From positions 1 to 64,000 of the forward strand of contig CAXXGR010000009.1 of the NCBI GenBank assembly GCA_963678775.2: DNA of 64,000 nt, in the 5' to 3' direction. This stretch comes from JBFHIJ01 sp963678775. Lineage in GTDB: Bacteria; Bacteroidota; Ignavibacteria; Kapaibacteriales; UBA2268. The notes beneath the pieces are model-generated. The model searched no databases. It saw only the letters and a list, made by a program, of their open reading frames with translations, and was not told the origin of the DNA. Positions 1 to 9,105 of this stretch are shown here, in pieces; positions within the stretch are counted from its first letter, which is position 1; the number at the start of each line of letters is the position of its first letter. Position numbers and translations under genes: made by a program.

Positions 1-284
1 AAATTTTCTATTTTATACTCATAATGCAAGCCTTTGCTGACAGAAGAGTCAGTAAAAGAAGTGGCATCGGGTGGTAAAACTGCAATAGGCCTTCCAAAAG
101 AAGAATCCGTAATTAACTTTTTTGAGATATTATATTTAAGAGAATTTGTATCTTTTTCCCAATCAAATCTGAAATTTAGTACTTGACCAGAGTCAATAGT
201 AAGCCGGACAGGAAACAACAAGTCATCCATATAGTCTGCTTGAAGTGCTGTAATAGAAAGCAATAGCATTATAATATATTTCAT
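1..284 (-). CDS. Secreted protein, N-terminal fragment (Fn3-like), runs off window
   Basis: An open frame of 94 codons starts at ATG 284 and leaves the window at position 1, so only the N-terminus is visible. It begins with a short hydrophobic signal peptide (MKYIIMLLLSITALQA). The following stretch resembles one fibronectin-type-III-like beta sandwich: a Trp in FRFDWEKD, then a TSFTDSSV turn and the closing LHYEYKIEN strand, the pattern seen in linker domains of large secreted Bacteroidota/Chlorobi proteins. It is probably exported to the periplasm or cell surface. The function cannot be inferred from this fragment. The reading frame and signal peptide are seen directly; the Fn3 assignment is by eye. 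Confidence 0.6.
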   Translation of the reverse strand, partial: MKYIIMLLLSITALQADYMDDLLFPVRLTIDSGQVLNFRFDWEKDTNSLKYNISKKLITDSSFGRPIAVLPPDATSFTDSSVSKGLHYEYKIEN

Positions 285-691
285 TTACAATAGAGTCCAA
301 ATATTCTTCTTGTATTACATTTAAAATAACAAAATAGATTGACTTTGTTACATAATAGAAATAGAATGACTATTTTTATTGCAAACAAAATAAAATTGCA
401 CTAATGCTATCGGCAAAAATATTATAAATGGAACTAGTTCAATAAAGCAAATATCACGGAGTATTTAAAAATGTCTTTTTTTAGAAATATTTTTGCTTCC
501 ACCTTGAATTTTTACAATAAAATCAGTGTCTGAAATAACTGTTATCAGTTGCTTTTTCAGATTAGATACAAGAAAACAAACCACTATCAAAATAGCGGAC
601 TATAATAATCTTTAGAAATGAGAATATAAGGAATTTTCTTTAGAAGCATTTGCAATCAATCTAAATACCTACGACTCCCCCCCTATTGGAG
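285..691. other. Intergenic region, no confident gene
   Basis: This 407-bp AT-rich gap separates the secreted-protein fragment from the DUF485 gene. The only coding candidate is a 20-codon frame at 471-533 (MSFFRNIFASTLNFYNKISV) preceded by CGGAG about ten bases upstream. A short ACTCC/GGAGT inverted repeat around a C-run at 673-689 lies just after the DUF485 stop and might be a weak terminator. I see no RNA gene here. Confidence 0.4.
471..533 (+). CDS. Possible 20-aa small ORF
   Basis: ATG at 471 follows CGGAG at a spacing of about ten bases and reads 20 codons to TGA. The product would be small, basic and partly hydrophobic. No homologue is recognised and the frame is short enough to be chance, so this is a weak candidate. 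Confidence 0.12.
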   Translation: MSFFRNIFASTLNFYNKISV

Positions 692-961
692 TTAGGATTT
701 TTCTATTTTATTAGCAAACCTTGTAGCTCTGATATTATATATTGCAACGAAAATTCCGCCAACAACTATCAAACCTGAACCATAAAATTCTGCTAAAGAA
801 ATATTCGCTACAACATTCTCTTGAAACAGAGAAGGCTGAATCAAATTAATCAATATGAATCCTGAGAATAGCAATAAGTAATATGTAAATAAAGACAAGC
901 CTAAACGACCTTTGAATCTTGCTATTTCACTTTTTTTAGCGATAGCTGTAATTGCATCCAT
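692..961 (-). CDS. DUF485 family inner-membrane protein
   Basis: An 89-residue protein with two transmembrane segments: about residues 24-43 (TYYLLLFSGFILINLI) and 61-79 (FYGSGLIVVGGIFVAIYNIR). They are separated by a short loop and followed by a basic RATRFANK tail, which is the DUF485 pattern (K/R-rich start, two helices, Y-x-R-A ending). In other bacteria DUF485 genes usually sit next to an acetate-type sodium:solute symporter (ActP/YjcG family) and are thought to be its small partner. No such symporter is in this window. The start at 961 is preferred over the upstream ATG at 991 because AAGGTGG lies five bases before it. The family call rests on topology and motif memory. Confidence 0.6.
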   Translation of the reverse strand: MDAITAIAKKSEIARFKGRLGLSLFTYYLLLFSGFILINLIQPSLFQENVVANISLAEFYGSGLIVVGGIFVAIYNIRATRFANKIEKS

Positions 962-1140
962 AGCAACCACCTTATGTATAATGACAATCAAAATAGTATA
1001 AACTTACAGATGTCACCCATGAGTTTAATGTTACACCATATTCACACAGACAAGTTAAAATAAATTCAACAAATATCCAAATAAAAATTTAGATTTAGTC
1101 AAATAATTGCATAAATGTGGATAATTTTTACTTATACTAC

Positions 1141-2034
1141 TTAGTAACCAAAAGATTTTAGCATATTTTTTTTGTCACGCCAGTCTTTACGAACCTTGAC
1201 AAATAGCTCTAAATAGATAGGAAGACCAAGATGTTCCTCTATATCAGCACGAGCTTTTTCGCCAATAGTTTTGATTTTTAAACCGCCTTTGCCTATCATG
1301 ATTTTTTTCTGACTATCTCGCTCTACAATTATGTCGGCGGAGATGAACCATTTGCCATTTTCTCGTTCTTTGAATTCAGAGATACTTACCTCAGTGGAGT
1401 AAGGGACCTCATCACCAAAGCCTCTGAAAATGTGCTCTCTAATCATTTCGGATACAAAGAACCTTTGAGGTTGTGTGCTAAGCATTTCCGGGTCGTAGTA
1501 AAATACGCCTTCTGGCAAATACTTTTTAGCCACTTCGAGGAAGGTACCTATATTGGAGCTCTTAAGTGCAGACATAGGAATTATTTCATCAAACAAAGCC
1601 ATTTCGTTTATTGCTATAATTAGAGGTAAAACTTCTTTTCTATCAGTTTTTGTATCTAATTTGTTTAAAAGAAGTATTTTTGGCTTTTTGATTCTGCTAA
1701 GATTTTCAATAAAGGTTTCGTGGAAATAAGTCTTAGGATCTCTACATTTTTCCAAATCCAGCAAAACAGCAATTATGTCAGCATCACGCATCGAATCATC
1801 TACATACTCCATCATTGTTCTTTGCATTTCATACTTGGGCTTTAATAAGCCCGGAGTGTCATGAAAGACAATCTGCATATCTCCATCTGTATATATGCCT
1901 AAGACTCTTTTCCTTGTAGTCTGTGGCTTAGGAGTTACTATAGAAAGTTTGGTGCCCATTAGAGCATTCATTAGCGTTGATTTGCCTGCGTTAGGCTTGC
2001 CGACTAAGGCTATATATCCGGATTTAGTACTCAA
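1141..2034 (-). CDS. era: GTPase Era, 30S ribosome assembly factor
   Basis: Era binds the 3' end of 16S rRNA through a KH domain and acts in 30S maturation, coupled to GTP hydrolysis. The 297-residue product has the usual family length. It shows G1 GKPNAGKS (residues 12-19), the switch-I PQTTR, G3 DTPG (59-62), G4 NKLD (124-127), G5 SALK (155-158) and a C-terminal KH domain with GKGGLKIKTIG. The start must be the TTG at 2034: no ATG precedes the P-loop, and the next Met (residue 22) would remove G1. An AAGGA lies about ten bases upstream. The stop of the DUF3098 gene (2036-2038) ends one base before this TTG, so translation is probably coupled. Confidence 0.95.
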   Translation of the reverse strand: MSTKSGYIALVGKPNAGKSTLMNALMGTKLSIVTPKPQTTRKRVLGIYTDGDMQIVFHDTPGLLKPKYEMQRTMMEYVDDSMRDADIIAVLLDLEKCRDPKTYFHETFIENLSRIKKPKILLLNKLDTKTDRKEVLPLIIAINEMALFDEIIPMSALKSSNIGTFLEVAKKYLPEGVFYYDPEMLSTQPQRFFVSEMIREHIFRGFGDEVPYSTEVSISEFKERENGKWFISADIIVERDSQKKIMIGKGGLKIKTIGEKARADIEEHLGLPIYLELFVKVRKDWRDKKNMLKSFGY

Positions 2035-2035
2035 A

Positions 2036-2341
2036 CTATTTAGATTCCTTGATTATTTCTTCTTCTGTTTTAGATTTTTTTAAAATAGCGTAAGGGATAA
2101 TTCCTATATAACCAATTACAAGCAAAATAGGGGCTAAGGTAACTGCCATAAAGTTATTCCATGTACCGGAAACCACTGCAGGCTCTTCTGTTACACCTGT
2201 AAACATAAAAATATAGCCTAAAATTATAACAGCTAAGCCAATCCCTAACCACTTGAAGTTTTCCTTGTCTAATGGAAATTGCCAAGTCGGAACTTTGTTT
2301 GTATTCTTATTGCCTAAAATTGACGCTGAGTTGTTCGCCAT
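2036..2341 (-). CDS. DUF3098 family small membrane protein
   Basis: A 101-residue protein with two hydrophobic helices, LGIGLAVIILGYIFMFTG (about 32-49) and TLAPILLVIGYIGIIPYAIL (about 67-86), and charged ends. The spacing of the helices and the APILLVIGY stretch match DUF3098, a Bacteroidota/Chlorobi family of unknown function often found near cell-envelope genes such as ftsX or uppP. ATG 2341 is chosen over 2377 because AGAGGA sits six to seven bases before it and the extra N-terminal residues are unlike the family. Its stop abuts the TTG start of era, so the two form one minus-strand transcription unit. Confidence 0.6.
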   Translation of the reverse strand: MANNSASILGNKNTNKVPTWQFPLDKENFKWLGIGLAVIILGYIFMFTGVTEEPAVVSGTWNNFMAVTLAPILLVIGYIGIIPYAILKKSKTEEEIIKESK

Positions 2342-2374
2342 GTTTATTCCTCTTACTATATATATTTTGCAAAG

Positions 2375-2382
2375 CAAAGATA
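2375..2382 (-). promoter_or_regulatory. Candidate -7 box for DUF3098-era
   Basis: Read on the minus strand this is TATCTTTG, a match to the Bacteroidota -7 consensus TAnnTTTG, 33 bases before the DUF3098 ATG. No TTTG lies at the usual 19-21 base distance upstream, so the match is partial. Confidence 0.25.
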
Positions 2383-2457
2383 AGGATTTAATGTCAAAAA
2401 ATCTAAATGAAATGATTTACATTTGGTTTTTTTGAGACATTTGTTTTATATATTACT

Positions 2458-2465
2458 TATCTTTG
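2458..2465 (+). promoter_or_regulatory. Candidate -7 box for the rsmI operon
   Basis: TATCTTTG matches TAnnTTTG and lies 52 bases before the rsmI start, in the divergent gap shared with the DUF3098-era unit. Upstream TTTG copies are 14 and 23 bases away rather than 19-21, so this is a weak promoter call. Confidence 0.25.
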
Positions 2466-2517
2466 TAAGTTACTATACAAGCAATTTTGCACTAAGTTCA
2501 TTTGTAGAGGCATTTTT

Positions 2518-3690
2518 ATGTTGGAAAACACTAATATCAATAACGAAGAAAACATAACGGAAAATCCAACAAGCAGAGAAGCTCAAATCTCTGATGATAG
2601 TACAGCGAAAGGCCATCTTTACGTTGTTTCTACTCCTATTGGAAACAGAAATGATATTACTCAACGTGCAATTTCCACACTTAAACATGTGGACTTAGTA
2701 GTTTGCGAAGAGATTAAACTGGGTGCCAGACTTTTGCACCAGCTTAACCTACGAAACGAATTGGATAATCTTAATGAGCAAAACGAAGATCTTAAAACTT
2801 TTGAATTGCTAAGTCTGCTAAAAGAAGGTAAATCTCTTGGTTTAATCTCTGACTTGCGGTACTCCAGTATTTGCTGATCCGGGTTATATGCTAGTAAAAC
2901 GAGCTATCGATAATAATATTCCGGTTACTGTTGTGCCGGGTGCTTCCAGCATTATGACAGCCTTGGTCAGAAGTTCGTTTCCTATGAAGTCTTTTATCTT
3001 TGCTGGATTTTTATCTCGCACCCCATCTGAAAGGCTTGAAGAGTTTAAGCAACTTGCGGAAGAGCCAAGAACAGTATGCCTGCTTGAAACTCCATACAGG
3101 CTACTACCTCTATTAGAAGCAGGCAGCTACAATAATTCCTAACAGAAGGGCGTATATTGGATTCAATCTTACTATGCCTTTCGAAACACATCACTATGGT
3201 ACGTTTCAGGAGCTATTTGAACATTTTTCAGAAAAGAGAATTAAAGCAGAATTTGTAATTTGCTTTGAAGGAACTGAGCAAAGCATAATACCTGAAAAAC
3301 GTAACCGTTTTATACCCGGAAAGATGGAAAGTCTTGGCCGCTCTGACGATAGAAGGTTCTCAAAAGACAGGGGTGATAGAAAGTTCTCGAAAGACAGGGG
3401 TGATAGAAAGTTCTCGAAAGACAGAGACGATAGAAGATTCTCGAAAGATAAAGACGATAGAAGATTCTCGAAAGATAAAGACGATAGAAAGTTCTCAAAA
3501 GACAGAGACGATAGAAGATTCTCGAAAGACAGAGATGATAGAAATAAATTCAATAAACGCGATGATAAACCTTATGGTAAAAAAATCTGATAGCTCTTAC
3601 AAAAGCAAATCAAGTTCATCAGACAATCAAGAGTCTTACACAAAAGATATAACTAAAGAAGTATTAGCAGAATTTGCACGTAAAAAATAG
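2518..3690 (+). pseudogene. rsmI: 16S rRNA 2'-O-methyltransferase RsmI, three +1 frameshifts
   Basis: RsmI methylates the 2'-O of C1402 in 16S rRNA using S-adenosylmethionine. The motif YVVSTPIGN and the later VPGASS and ETPYRLLPLL are typical. The gene is split by three single-base excesses. At 2854-2855 (TT) removing one T restores DCGTPVFADPGY. At 3122-3123 (GG) removing one G joins LLEA to ATIIPNRRAYIGF. At 3579-3585 (A7) removing one A joins PYGKK to SDSSYKSKSSSS and on to a stop at 3690. The corrected product is about 389 residues: a methyltransferase core plus an unusual charged tail of 9-residue repeats. Start 2518 follows GAGG. All three errors repair to good homology, so they may be sequencing errors instead of real inactivation. 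It heads an apparent operon with ade and the GT4 gene. Confidence 0.8.
3348..3560 (+). repeat. 27-bp tandem repeat in the rsmI 3' part
   Basis: About seven copies of a 27-bp unit encode D-R-(K/R)-F-S-K-D-(R/K)-(D/G), followed by a degenerate eighth copy (DRNKFNKRD). The repeats form a highly charged, presumably disordered RNA-binding-like tail after the RsmI catalytic core. Antisense frames over this block are open only because of its periodicity. Confidence 0.9.
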
Positions 3691-3751
3691 AATAGCACTG
3701 CCTTTGTATTATATAAATATTATGTTGGTGAGATAATAAGATAGGTGTATC

Positions 3752-5390
3752 ATGGACGTATTTTCTATAAAAGGAAAAATAGTTGATATTATAAAAAAAG
3801 ATGTTTTCCCCTGTGAGATTATAGTATCCAATGGTAAAATTTCTGATATCATAAAGCTTTCAGATGCACCTGATGTATATATATTACCCGGTTTGATAGA
3901 CTCTCATGTTCATATTGAGAGTTCTATGCTCACTCCGGCAGAATTTGCTAAAGCAGCTGTAAAATTTGGAACAGTATCTACTGTTTCCGATCCACACGAA
4001 ATTGCCAATGTGTGTGGCAGAGAAGGCGTAGAATTTATGATACAAAACGGCAATTCTGTTCCTTTCAAATTCTATTTCGGAGTGCCGTCTTGTGTGCCGG
4101 CTACTGACTTTGAGACTGCAGGAAAAAATATAGATATTGAAGATATAAAGTATCTCTTTGAAAAATACGAGCTTAAATACCTCAGTGAAATGATGAACTT
4201 CCCCGGAGTGATTCATAAATTCCCTGAAGTAACAAAGAAAATGGAAATAGCCAAAGCTTTGGGCAAGCCTATTGATGGTCATGCCCCCGGCTTGGTTGGC
4301 GATGATCTTACGGCATACGTAAAAGCAGGAATCTCGACAGATCACGAATGCTTTACTCTCGAAGAAGCCGAAGAAAAAATAGCCTTAGGCATGAAAGTCC
4401 TAATTAGAGAAGGTTCGGCAGCCAAAAACTACGAATCTCTTCATCCTCTTATTTCAAGCCACACAGATATGACTATGCTTTGCAGCGATGACAAACATCC
4501 TGATGATTTGGATAATGGTCATATCAATCAGCTTATTACCAGATCTTTAGCATACGGGCACGATTTGTTTGACGTACTCACTGTAGCAATTAAAAACCCT
4601 ATAGATCATTTTGGTTTGGAATGTGGGATGCTTCAAATAGGCGATGCTGCAGATATGATTATAGTCGATAGCCTTATCAATTTTGATATACTCAGGACCT
4701 TTATAGACGGAACTGAAGTCTACAATAAAGAGCATAATATTGTACTATGTAGTACAGAAGTAACTGAGCCAATTAATAACTTTAATATTTCGCATATAGA
4801 TATAAAAGACTTGCAAATATATGCTAATAGTGACAAAATTCGCGTCATCGAAGCTATGGATGGCGAGCTGATTACCAACGTAGTTATCTGTGATGCAAAG
4901 ATTGAAAATGGTTTGTATGTCACTGATACTGAAAAAGACATATTAAAGATTTGCGTTGTAAATAGATATAAACAAACTAAATCTGCTTGCGCTTTTATCA
5001 AAGGATTTGGTCTAAAGAAAGGTGCTATTGCATCAAGCGTTGGGCATGACTCTCATAACATTTGTGCGGTTGGTGTTTCCGATGAGGATTTACTTAAAGC
5101 AATCAATACAGTGATTGATTCGAAAGGCGGAATGGCTCTTGCAAGTGAGGATAAAAATCTTGCTTTATCTTTGCCCATAGCAGGACTTATGAGTAACGAA
5201 CCCGCAAAAAACCGTAGGCAACCGATATAGAGTATTAAACAAAGAGGCACAGGCTTTGGGCAGCATCCTCAATTCGCCATTTATGACTCTATCCTTTATG
5301 GCACTACTCGTTATCCCAAGTTTGAAGTTAAGTGATAAAGGCCTGTTCGATGGTACTAAATTTGAATTTGTTGACATTTCAGTAGGATAA
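3752..5390 (+). CDS. ade: Adenine deaminase, one +1 frameshift near the C-terminus
   Basis: This amidohydrolase-fold enzyme (EC 3.5.4.2) converts adenine to hypoxanthine for purine salvage. The metal-binding motif PGLIDSHVHIESS is at about residues 46-58, followed by FGTVSTVSDPHEIANV, GHAPG, DHECF and CSDDKHPDD, all characteristic of Ade. The uninterrupted frame stops at 5230 after NEPAKNRRQPI. An A6 run at 5206-5211 with one A too many explains this: in the next frame the sequence continues NEPAKTVGNRY and reaches the conserved ending SPFMTLSFMALLVIP and KFEFVDISVG, stopping at 5390. The corrected length is about 545 residues, normal for the family. Start 3752 is preceded by AGGTG. It lies 61 bp after rsmI and 2 bp before the next gene. 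Confidence 0.9.
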
Positions 5391-5392
5391 AA

Positions 5393-6497
5393 TTGGCAAT
5401 CAGTAACTATATTTTTTCCGGTACCTCTTGGCGGCTTTGGTGGCCTTGAAATGCAAATGGCAAAAAGAGCAAAGGATATTATAAATTGTGGTAGCAACTC
5501 TGTAATAATAACTATAGAAAATTCAAGGTTAGACAAATACGCTGCAGAGTTAAACATACCCAGAACACATGCCAGAACCCAAAGGAAATATTTTGACATT
5601 CAGCTCGCAAAAAGTATTGCTAAAACTGCCAAATCACACAACTCTAAAAAATGTATCGTGGGTACAACAGCTATGCTTTCCACAGCGGTACTTGCAAATA
5701 AAATGTATAACGCGAAGTTAGATATATACTTATACCAACAAATGCAATCAGACATCCGCAAAAAAGACTTAGTGCACAGTTACATCTATCGAAACATTAA
5801 AGGTGCAATAACACTAACTGAAAAGATGCGAAAAGAGCTTATCAAAAATACTATTATCAATCCTGAAGCTGTAAAAGCTATACCATACGGAATAGAAACA
5901 GAAAAATTTAATCCAAAAAATCATGATAAGGCTAAATGCAGAGAGTTATTTAATCTGCCTGCTGACAAGTTTATTTTTGGATATATAGCACGCATAGAAA
6001 ATCATAAAGACCAAAAAACTGCCATCAGAGCTTTTGCGAATGCTCAATTAAACAATGCTATACTGTGCTTAGCAGGTACTCCTGCCACCAAAGAATATTT
6101 ATCAGAGCTTCAAGAACTGATTGAAACTAACAAACTTGAGGATTCAGTAAAAATATTAGACTTTACGCCCCACGTAGATAAGTTGATGAATGCTTTTGAT
6201 ATCTTTGTTATGTCATCCCAGTCAGAGACTTTTGGTCTGGTAAATGCGGAAGCGCTTGCTGCCGGACTGCCGGTAATCGCTACAGACAGCGGAGGAGTAC
6301 CGGAGATAATCCATCACGAGAAACACGGTTTGCTATTTACTCAAAAAGATTATCAAACCCTATCTTCCCACATGGAAAGATTATATAGCAACTCCGACCT
6401 AATCCGACAATACTCCGCAGCCGGACTCAAATTTGCTAAATCAAACTATGATTACCAGACTCAGACAGAGAAATTTATTGAGTTTTGTGAAGCGTAG
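5393..6497 (+). CDS. GT4-family glycosyltransferase, one +1 frameshift near the N-terminus
   Basis: A retaining GT-B glycosyltransferase of family GT4, probably acting in cell-surface glycan synthesis. The C-terminal nucleotide-sugar site has SQSETFGLVNAEALA followed by GLPVIATDSGGVPEII (the E-x7-E motif), and FGYIARIENHKD marks the inter-domain start. The uninterrupted frame begins only at ATG 5451, inside the N-terminal Rossmann fold. The natural start is probably TTG 5393, giving AISNYIF; removing one T from the T6 run at 5412-5417 joins this to PVPLGGFGGLEMQMAKRA, a normal GT4 donor-fold N-terminus. The corrected length is about 367 residues. TTG 5393 lies two bases after the ade stop, so translational coupling is likely. 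Acceptor and donor sugars are unknown. Confidence 0.85.
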
Positions 6498-6866
6498 CTT
6501 GGTGATTTGAAATAAACTAAAATCAGTGTCATTATTATAAGAACAACACTGTAGTGCTTATTGATACAGCTTGTAAATCTAAGTACTAATAAGTAGCAGG
6601 AGCATGATTATCTCACGCTCCTACCGTTTATCGTTCAGCGTTTCACTTATTTTTTATTGTTATGTGACATCAGCTTACTGCCTTAAGAGTTTTCAGTCAT
6701 CATAGTTGCTTGAGTTGCAGTATTCTTTGCTATTTCAGAGAATGTTTACCCGGATTTTAGATTTCACCTCACGATGAACCCCCTTACTTTTAACTACGTT
6801 TTCCAATATCAGAACACGCACTTTATAGTTTAACCCCCATTCTATTTTTTTCTAGCAAGAAATATT
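6498..6866. other. Intergenic region with a hairpin, no gene seen
   Basis: This 369-bp gap lies between the convergent GT4 gene and the 696-residue T9SS protein. It contains an inverted repeat at 6595-6622 (AGGAGC...GCTCCT) without a T-tract. No reading frame with a ribosome site or RNA gene is recognisable. Confidence 0.4.
6595..6622 (+). terminator. Hairpin after the GT4 gene, possible terminator
   Basis: GCAGGAGC and GCTCCTAC pair around a loop of about 12 bases, roughly 100 bp downstream of the GT4 stop. There is no T-run, so its role as a terminator is uncertain. Confidence 0.25.
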
Positions 6867-7009
6867 CTATCGTGCAACTACAAACTGCTTCAAGAAAGCT
6901 CTGCCGTCTGATTTAATTTTCAGGAAGTAAGTGCCTGAACTAAGATTAGAAATATCAATTTGGTTTCCGTTGCTTTCTGTATTGAATGATTTGCCGTTTA
7001 GGTTAATTA
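6867..7009 (-). repeat. 143-bp sorting-domain repeat, copy 1
   Basis: It matches 9106-9248 with only four mismatches by eye, all within the first 45 bases; the remaining stretch of about 100 bp is identical. It encodes INLNGKSFN through to FVVAR of the T9SS sorting domain. Confidence 0.95.
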
Positions 7010-8957
7010 AAGAAACAGATTCAATATTTGAATCAAAACTGTACTGCAAATAATCGAATGCAGGGTTAGGGAATAGATTGATGCTTATCTCTTTAGTTGA
7101 CTCTTTGTTTTCTTCGACTCCTATTGGTTCTTTTGAGATAAAATGTCCTTCATAGGTATTAGCATATATTCTGCCTTCATAATCCATTTCGACATCATAT
7201 ACATTTGCTGTTGTTACTCCTTCAAGCAGGTTTTCCCAAGTTTCTCCATCAGAAGACCTAAGTAAACCTAGAGAACCATATAAATAGAAATTATCATTGA
7301 ATATAGCCACGTTATATCCCCATCTCCTTACTTCGGGCATTTGAGTAATAATGTTTTTCCAATCAGTACCATCATTAGTGCTTATATAAATAGTAATACC
7401 AGAAATGACCATAGCTTTTTCATCTTGCCATGCAAAATTTTCGATATAGTTAAAATCTAAAGGTAGTTCAATTATGTCAGTTTCTTGAGTAATTAAGTGC
7501 GTTTTCTGAACTTGCAGCGCTATATCGTCTTGAACCCTATTATGATCTAAGTAGTAATGATAATCTTTCCCAACGTCCAACATATCCCTTGTATTTAAGT
7601 CAGTATTAAACTCAGATAGAATTTGACCATTTTCAACTATAAGAGTTATCCTTACAGTATTGTCTTTTGAAATACAGACAAGAACATCACGCCCTGTATA
7701 AGATGTTTTTAGTCCGTAATATCTAACTTCAGCTAGATTGGTTACTGTTCCATCTAAAGACACAAATTGCAGTACACTATCAACAACTTGATAATAAGAC
7801 CCATCAAATCTATAACGCCTATAGTTATCTACGAAAGTCCATTCTGAATTAGTTTCTCTTTCAAAATTTTGAGACCAGCCATTATAAACTTCCATATTAT
7901 CAAATTGTCGGTAATTACCTTTACCAGGGAACTGGTATTTTGTCAATACAAAATCTTGCTCTTCTGCATCATACTCGTAAAGACTATTTGATAAAATATA
8001 GAATTTCCCATTCTTTTTGGTAGGTGTACCAGACCAATGTATTAAATTATTACTTTTCTTCCAGGTAGTTCCATTGTCTGAACTTATGTATGTATAATGG
8101 TGCTGCTCGTAATAATTATCACTAATTTCCTCCTCATAAGTTGTACTATAAAACAAGTACTCATCCTCAGAGAACATCAACCAACCCCATTTCTCTTCAG
8201 GATTTTCTTTAACATCCGCAAAGCTTAAATATTCTTCCCAAGTAATACCTTGATCTTTAGAAGTCCAAACTTTATTGTAATCGTTTACATAGTAAACATT
8301 TTCTTTGTACGAGGCATTGATAATGTAAGGATCTAAATTATCTATATTTATTTCTATTATAGATACTGCTAATGTCGATACGTTAAACACAACAATTGCA
8401 TTGTTTTTTGTTTCTGTGTGAGTCCCCAAGAAATAGCATTCACCGTTATCTTGATCGAATTTTATGATCTTATTGAAGCGATAATCCGGAGCAATATTCT
8501 CTTGCACTTTCCAACTTAATCCATCATCATTAGAAACTATTAGTTTGCTTCCAAATGCATAAAGTTTTTCCTTATACTCAAATACTTGACGATATCCACC
8601 TATTCCTGATTCGAATAGCGAATTTATCCAAGAATTCCCATCATCTGTTGAAGTATACATACTAGCTAATAAATTCCCTTTTTGGGTTTTATAGATAGTA
8701 GGCCACTCACCGAAATTATCAGTAAAATTATCATCCTTATACTCATTTCCATAGTCATATTCATTGAGATATCTTGATTCTCCGGTTTCAAGATTCATTT
8801 TGTATAGACCTCGATACCCAAGATATACATCGCCATTATCACCTATGTAAAAGGCACTTGTTCTTAGTGTGTCTGGTGAGATAATATGATCCCACTCTGT
8901 TGCAAAACATTGCCCTGAGGCTATTAAACTAATAAATAAGTAGATTAAATACTTCAT
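6867..8957 (-). CDS. T9SS-sorted Asp-box repeat protein (696 aa)
   Basis: The protein starts with a signal peptide (MKYLIYLFISLIASGQCFA) and is built from repeated beta-propeller-like blades with Asp-box motifs S-x-D-x-G-x-x-W: TSTDDGNSW, VSNDDGLSW, TSKDQGITW, SSDNGTTW, STNDGTDW and SSDGETW. Such repeats occur in sialidases and YCF48-like proteins but no sialidase active site is visible. The last 75 residues form a T9SS type-A sorting domain: LFPNPAFDYLQYSF, then NGKSFN, SSGTYFLKI and a final QFVVAR. It should cross the outer membrane by T9SS and be released or anchored at the surface. The 3' 143 bp are nearly identical to the next gene. The substrate is unknown. Confidence 0.85.
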   Translation of the reverse strand: MKYLIYLFISLIASGQCFATEWDHIISPDTLRTSAFYIGDNGDVYLGYRGLYKMNLETGESRYLNEYDYGNEYKDDNFTDNFGEWPTIYKTQKGNLLASMYTSTDDGNSWINSLFESGIGGYRQVFEYKEKLYAFGSKLIVSNDDGLSWKVQENIAPDYRFNKIIKFDQDNGECYFLGTHTETKNNAIVVFNVSTLAVSIIEINIDNLDPYIINASYKENVYYVNDYNKVWTSKDQGITWEEYLSFADVKENPEEKWGWLMFSEDEYLFYSTTYEEEISDNYYEQHHYTYISSDNGTTWKKSNNLIHWSGTPTKKNGKFYILSNSLYEYDAEEQDFVLTKYQFPGKGNYRQFDNMEVYNGWSQNFERETNSEWTFVDNYRRYRFDGSYYQVVDSVLQFVSLDGTVTNLAEVRYYGLKTSYTGRDVLVCISKDNTVRITLIVENGQILSEFNTDLNTRDMLDVGKDYHYYLDHNRVQDDIALQVQKTHLITQETDIIELPLDFNYIENFAWQDEKAMVISGITIYISTNDGTDWKNIITQMPEVRRWGYNVAIFNDNFYLYGSLGLLRSSDGETWENLLEGVTTANVYDVEMDYEGRIYANTYEGHFISKEPIGVEENKESTKEISINLFPNPAFDYLQYSFDSNIESVSLINLNGKSFNTESNGNQIDISNLSSGTYFLKIKSDGRAFLKQFVVAR

Positions 8958-9105
8958 ACCATTGCCTTTTAAATTGTTAAGAATTGTTTTAGGTTCTTAA
9001 AGAACAAATTAGTTTGAAATTAGTTACATATATTTTTAACATCATGAAAAAAAAGAGAGCATTCGTAAGATACTCTTTGTGATTCAAAGTTATTAGAACA
9101 ACTTA

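Noticed and set aside
3206..3553. Long antisense reading frames with repeated SLSFEN units over the rsmI tail
   Set aside because: They are reverse-strand shadows of the 27-bp tandem repeat, with no ribosome site or independent domain.
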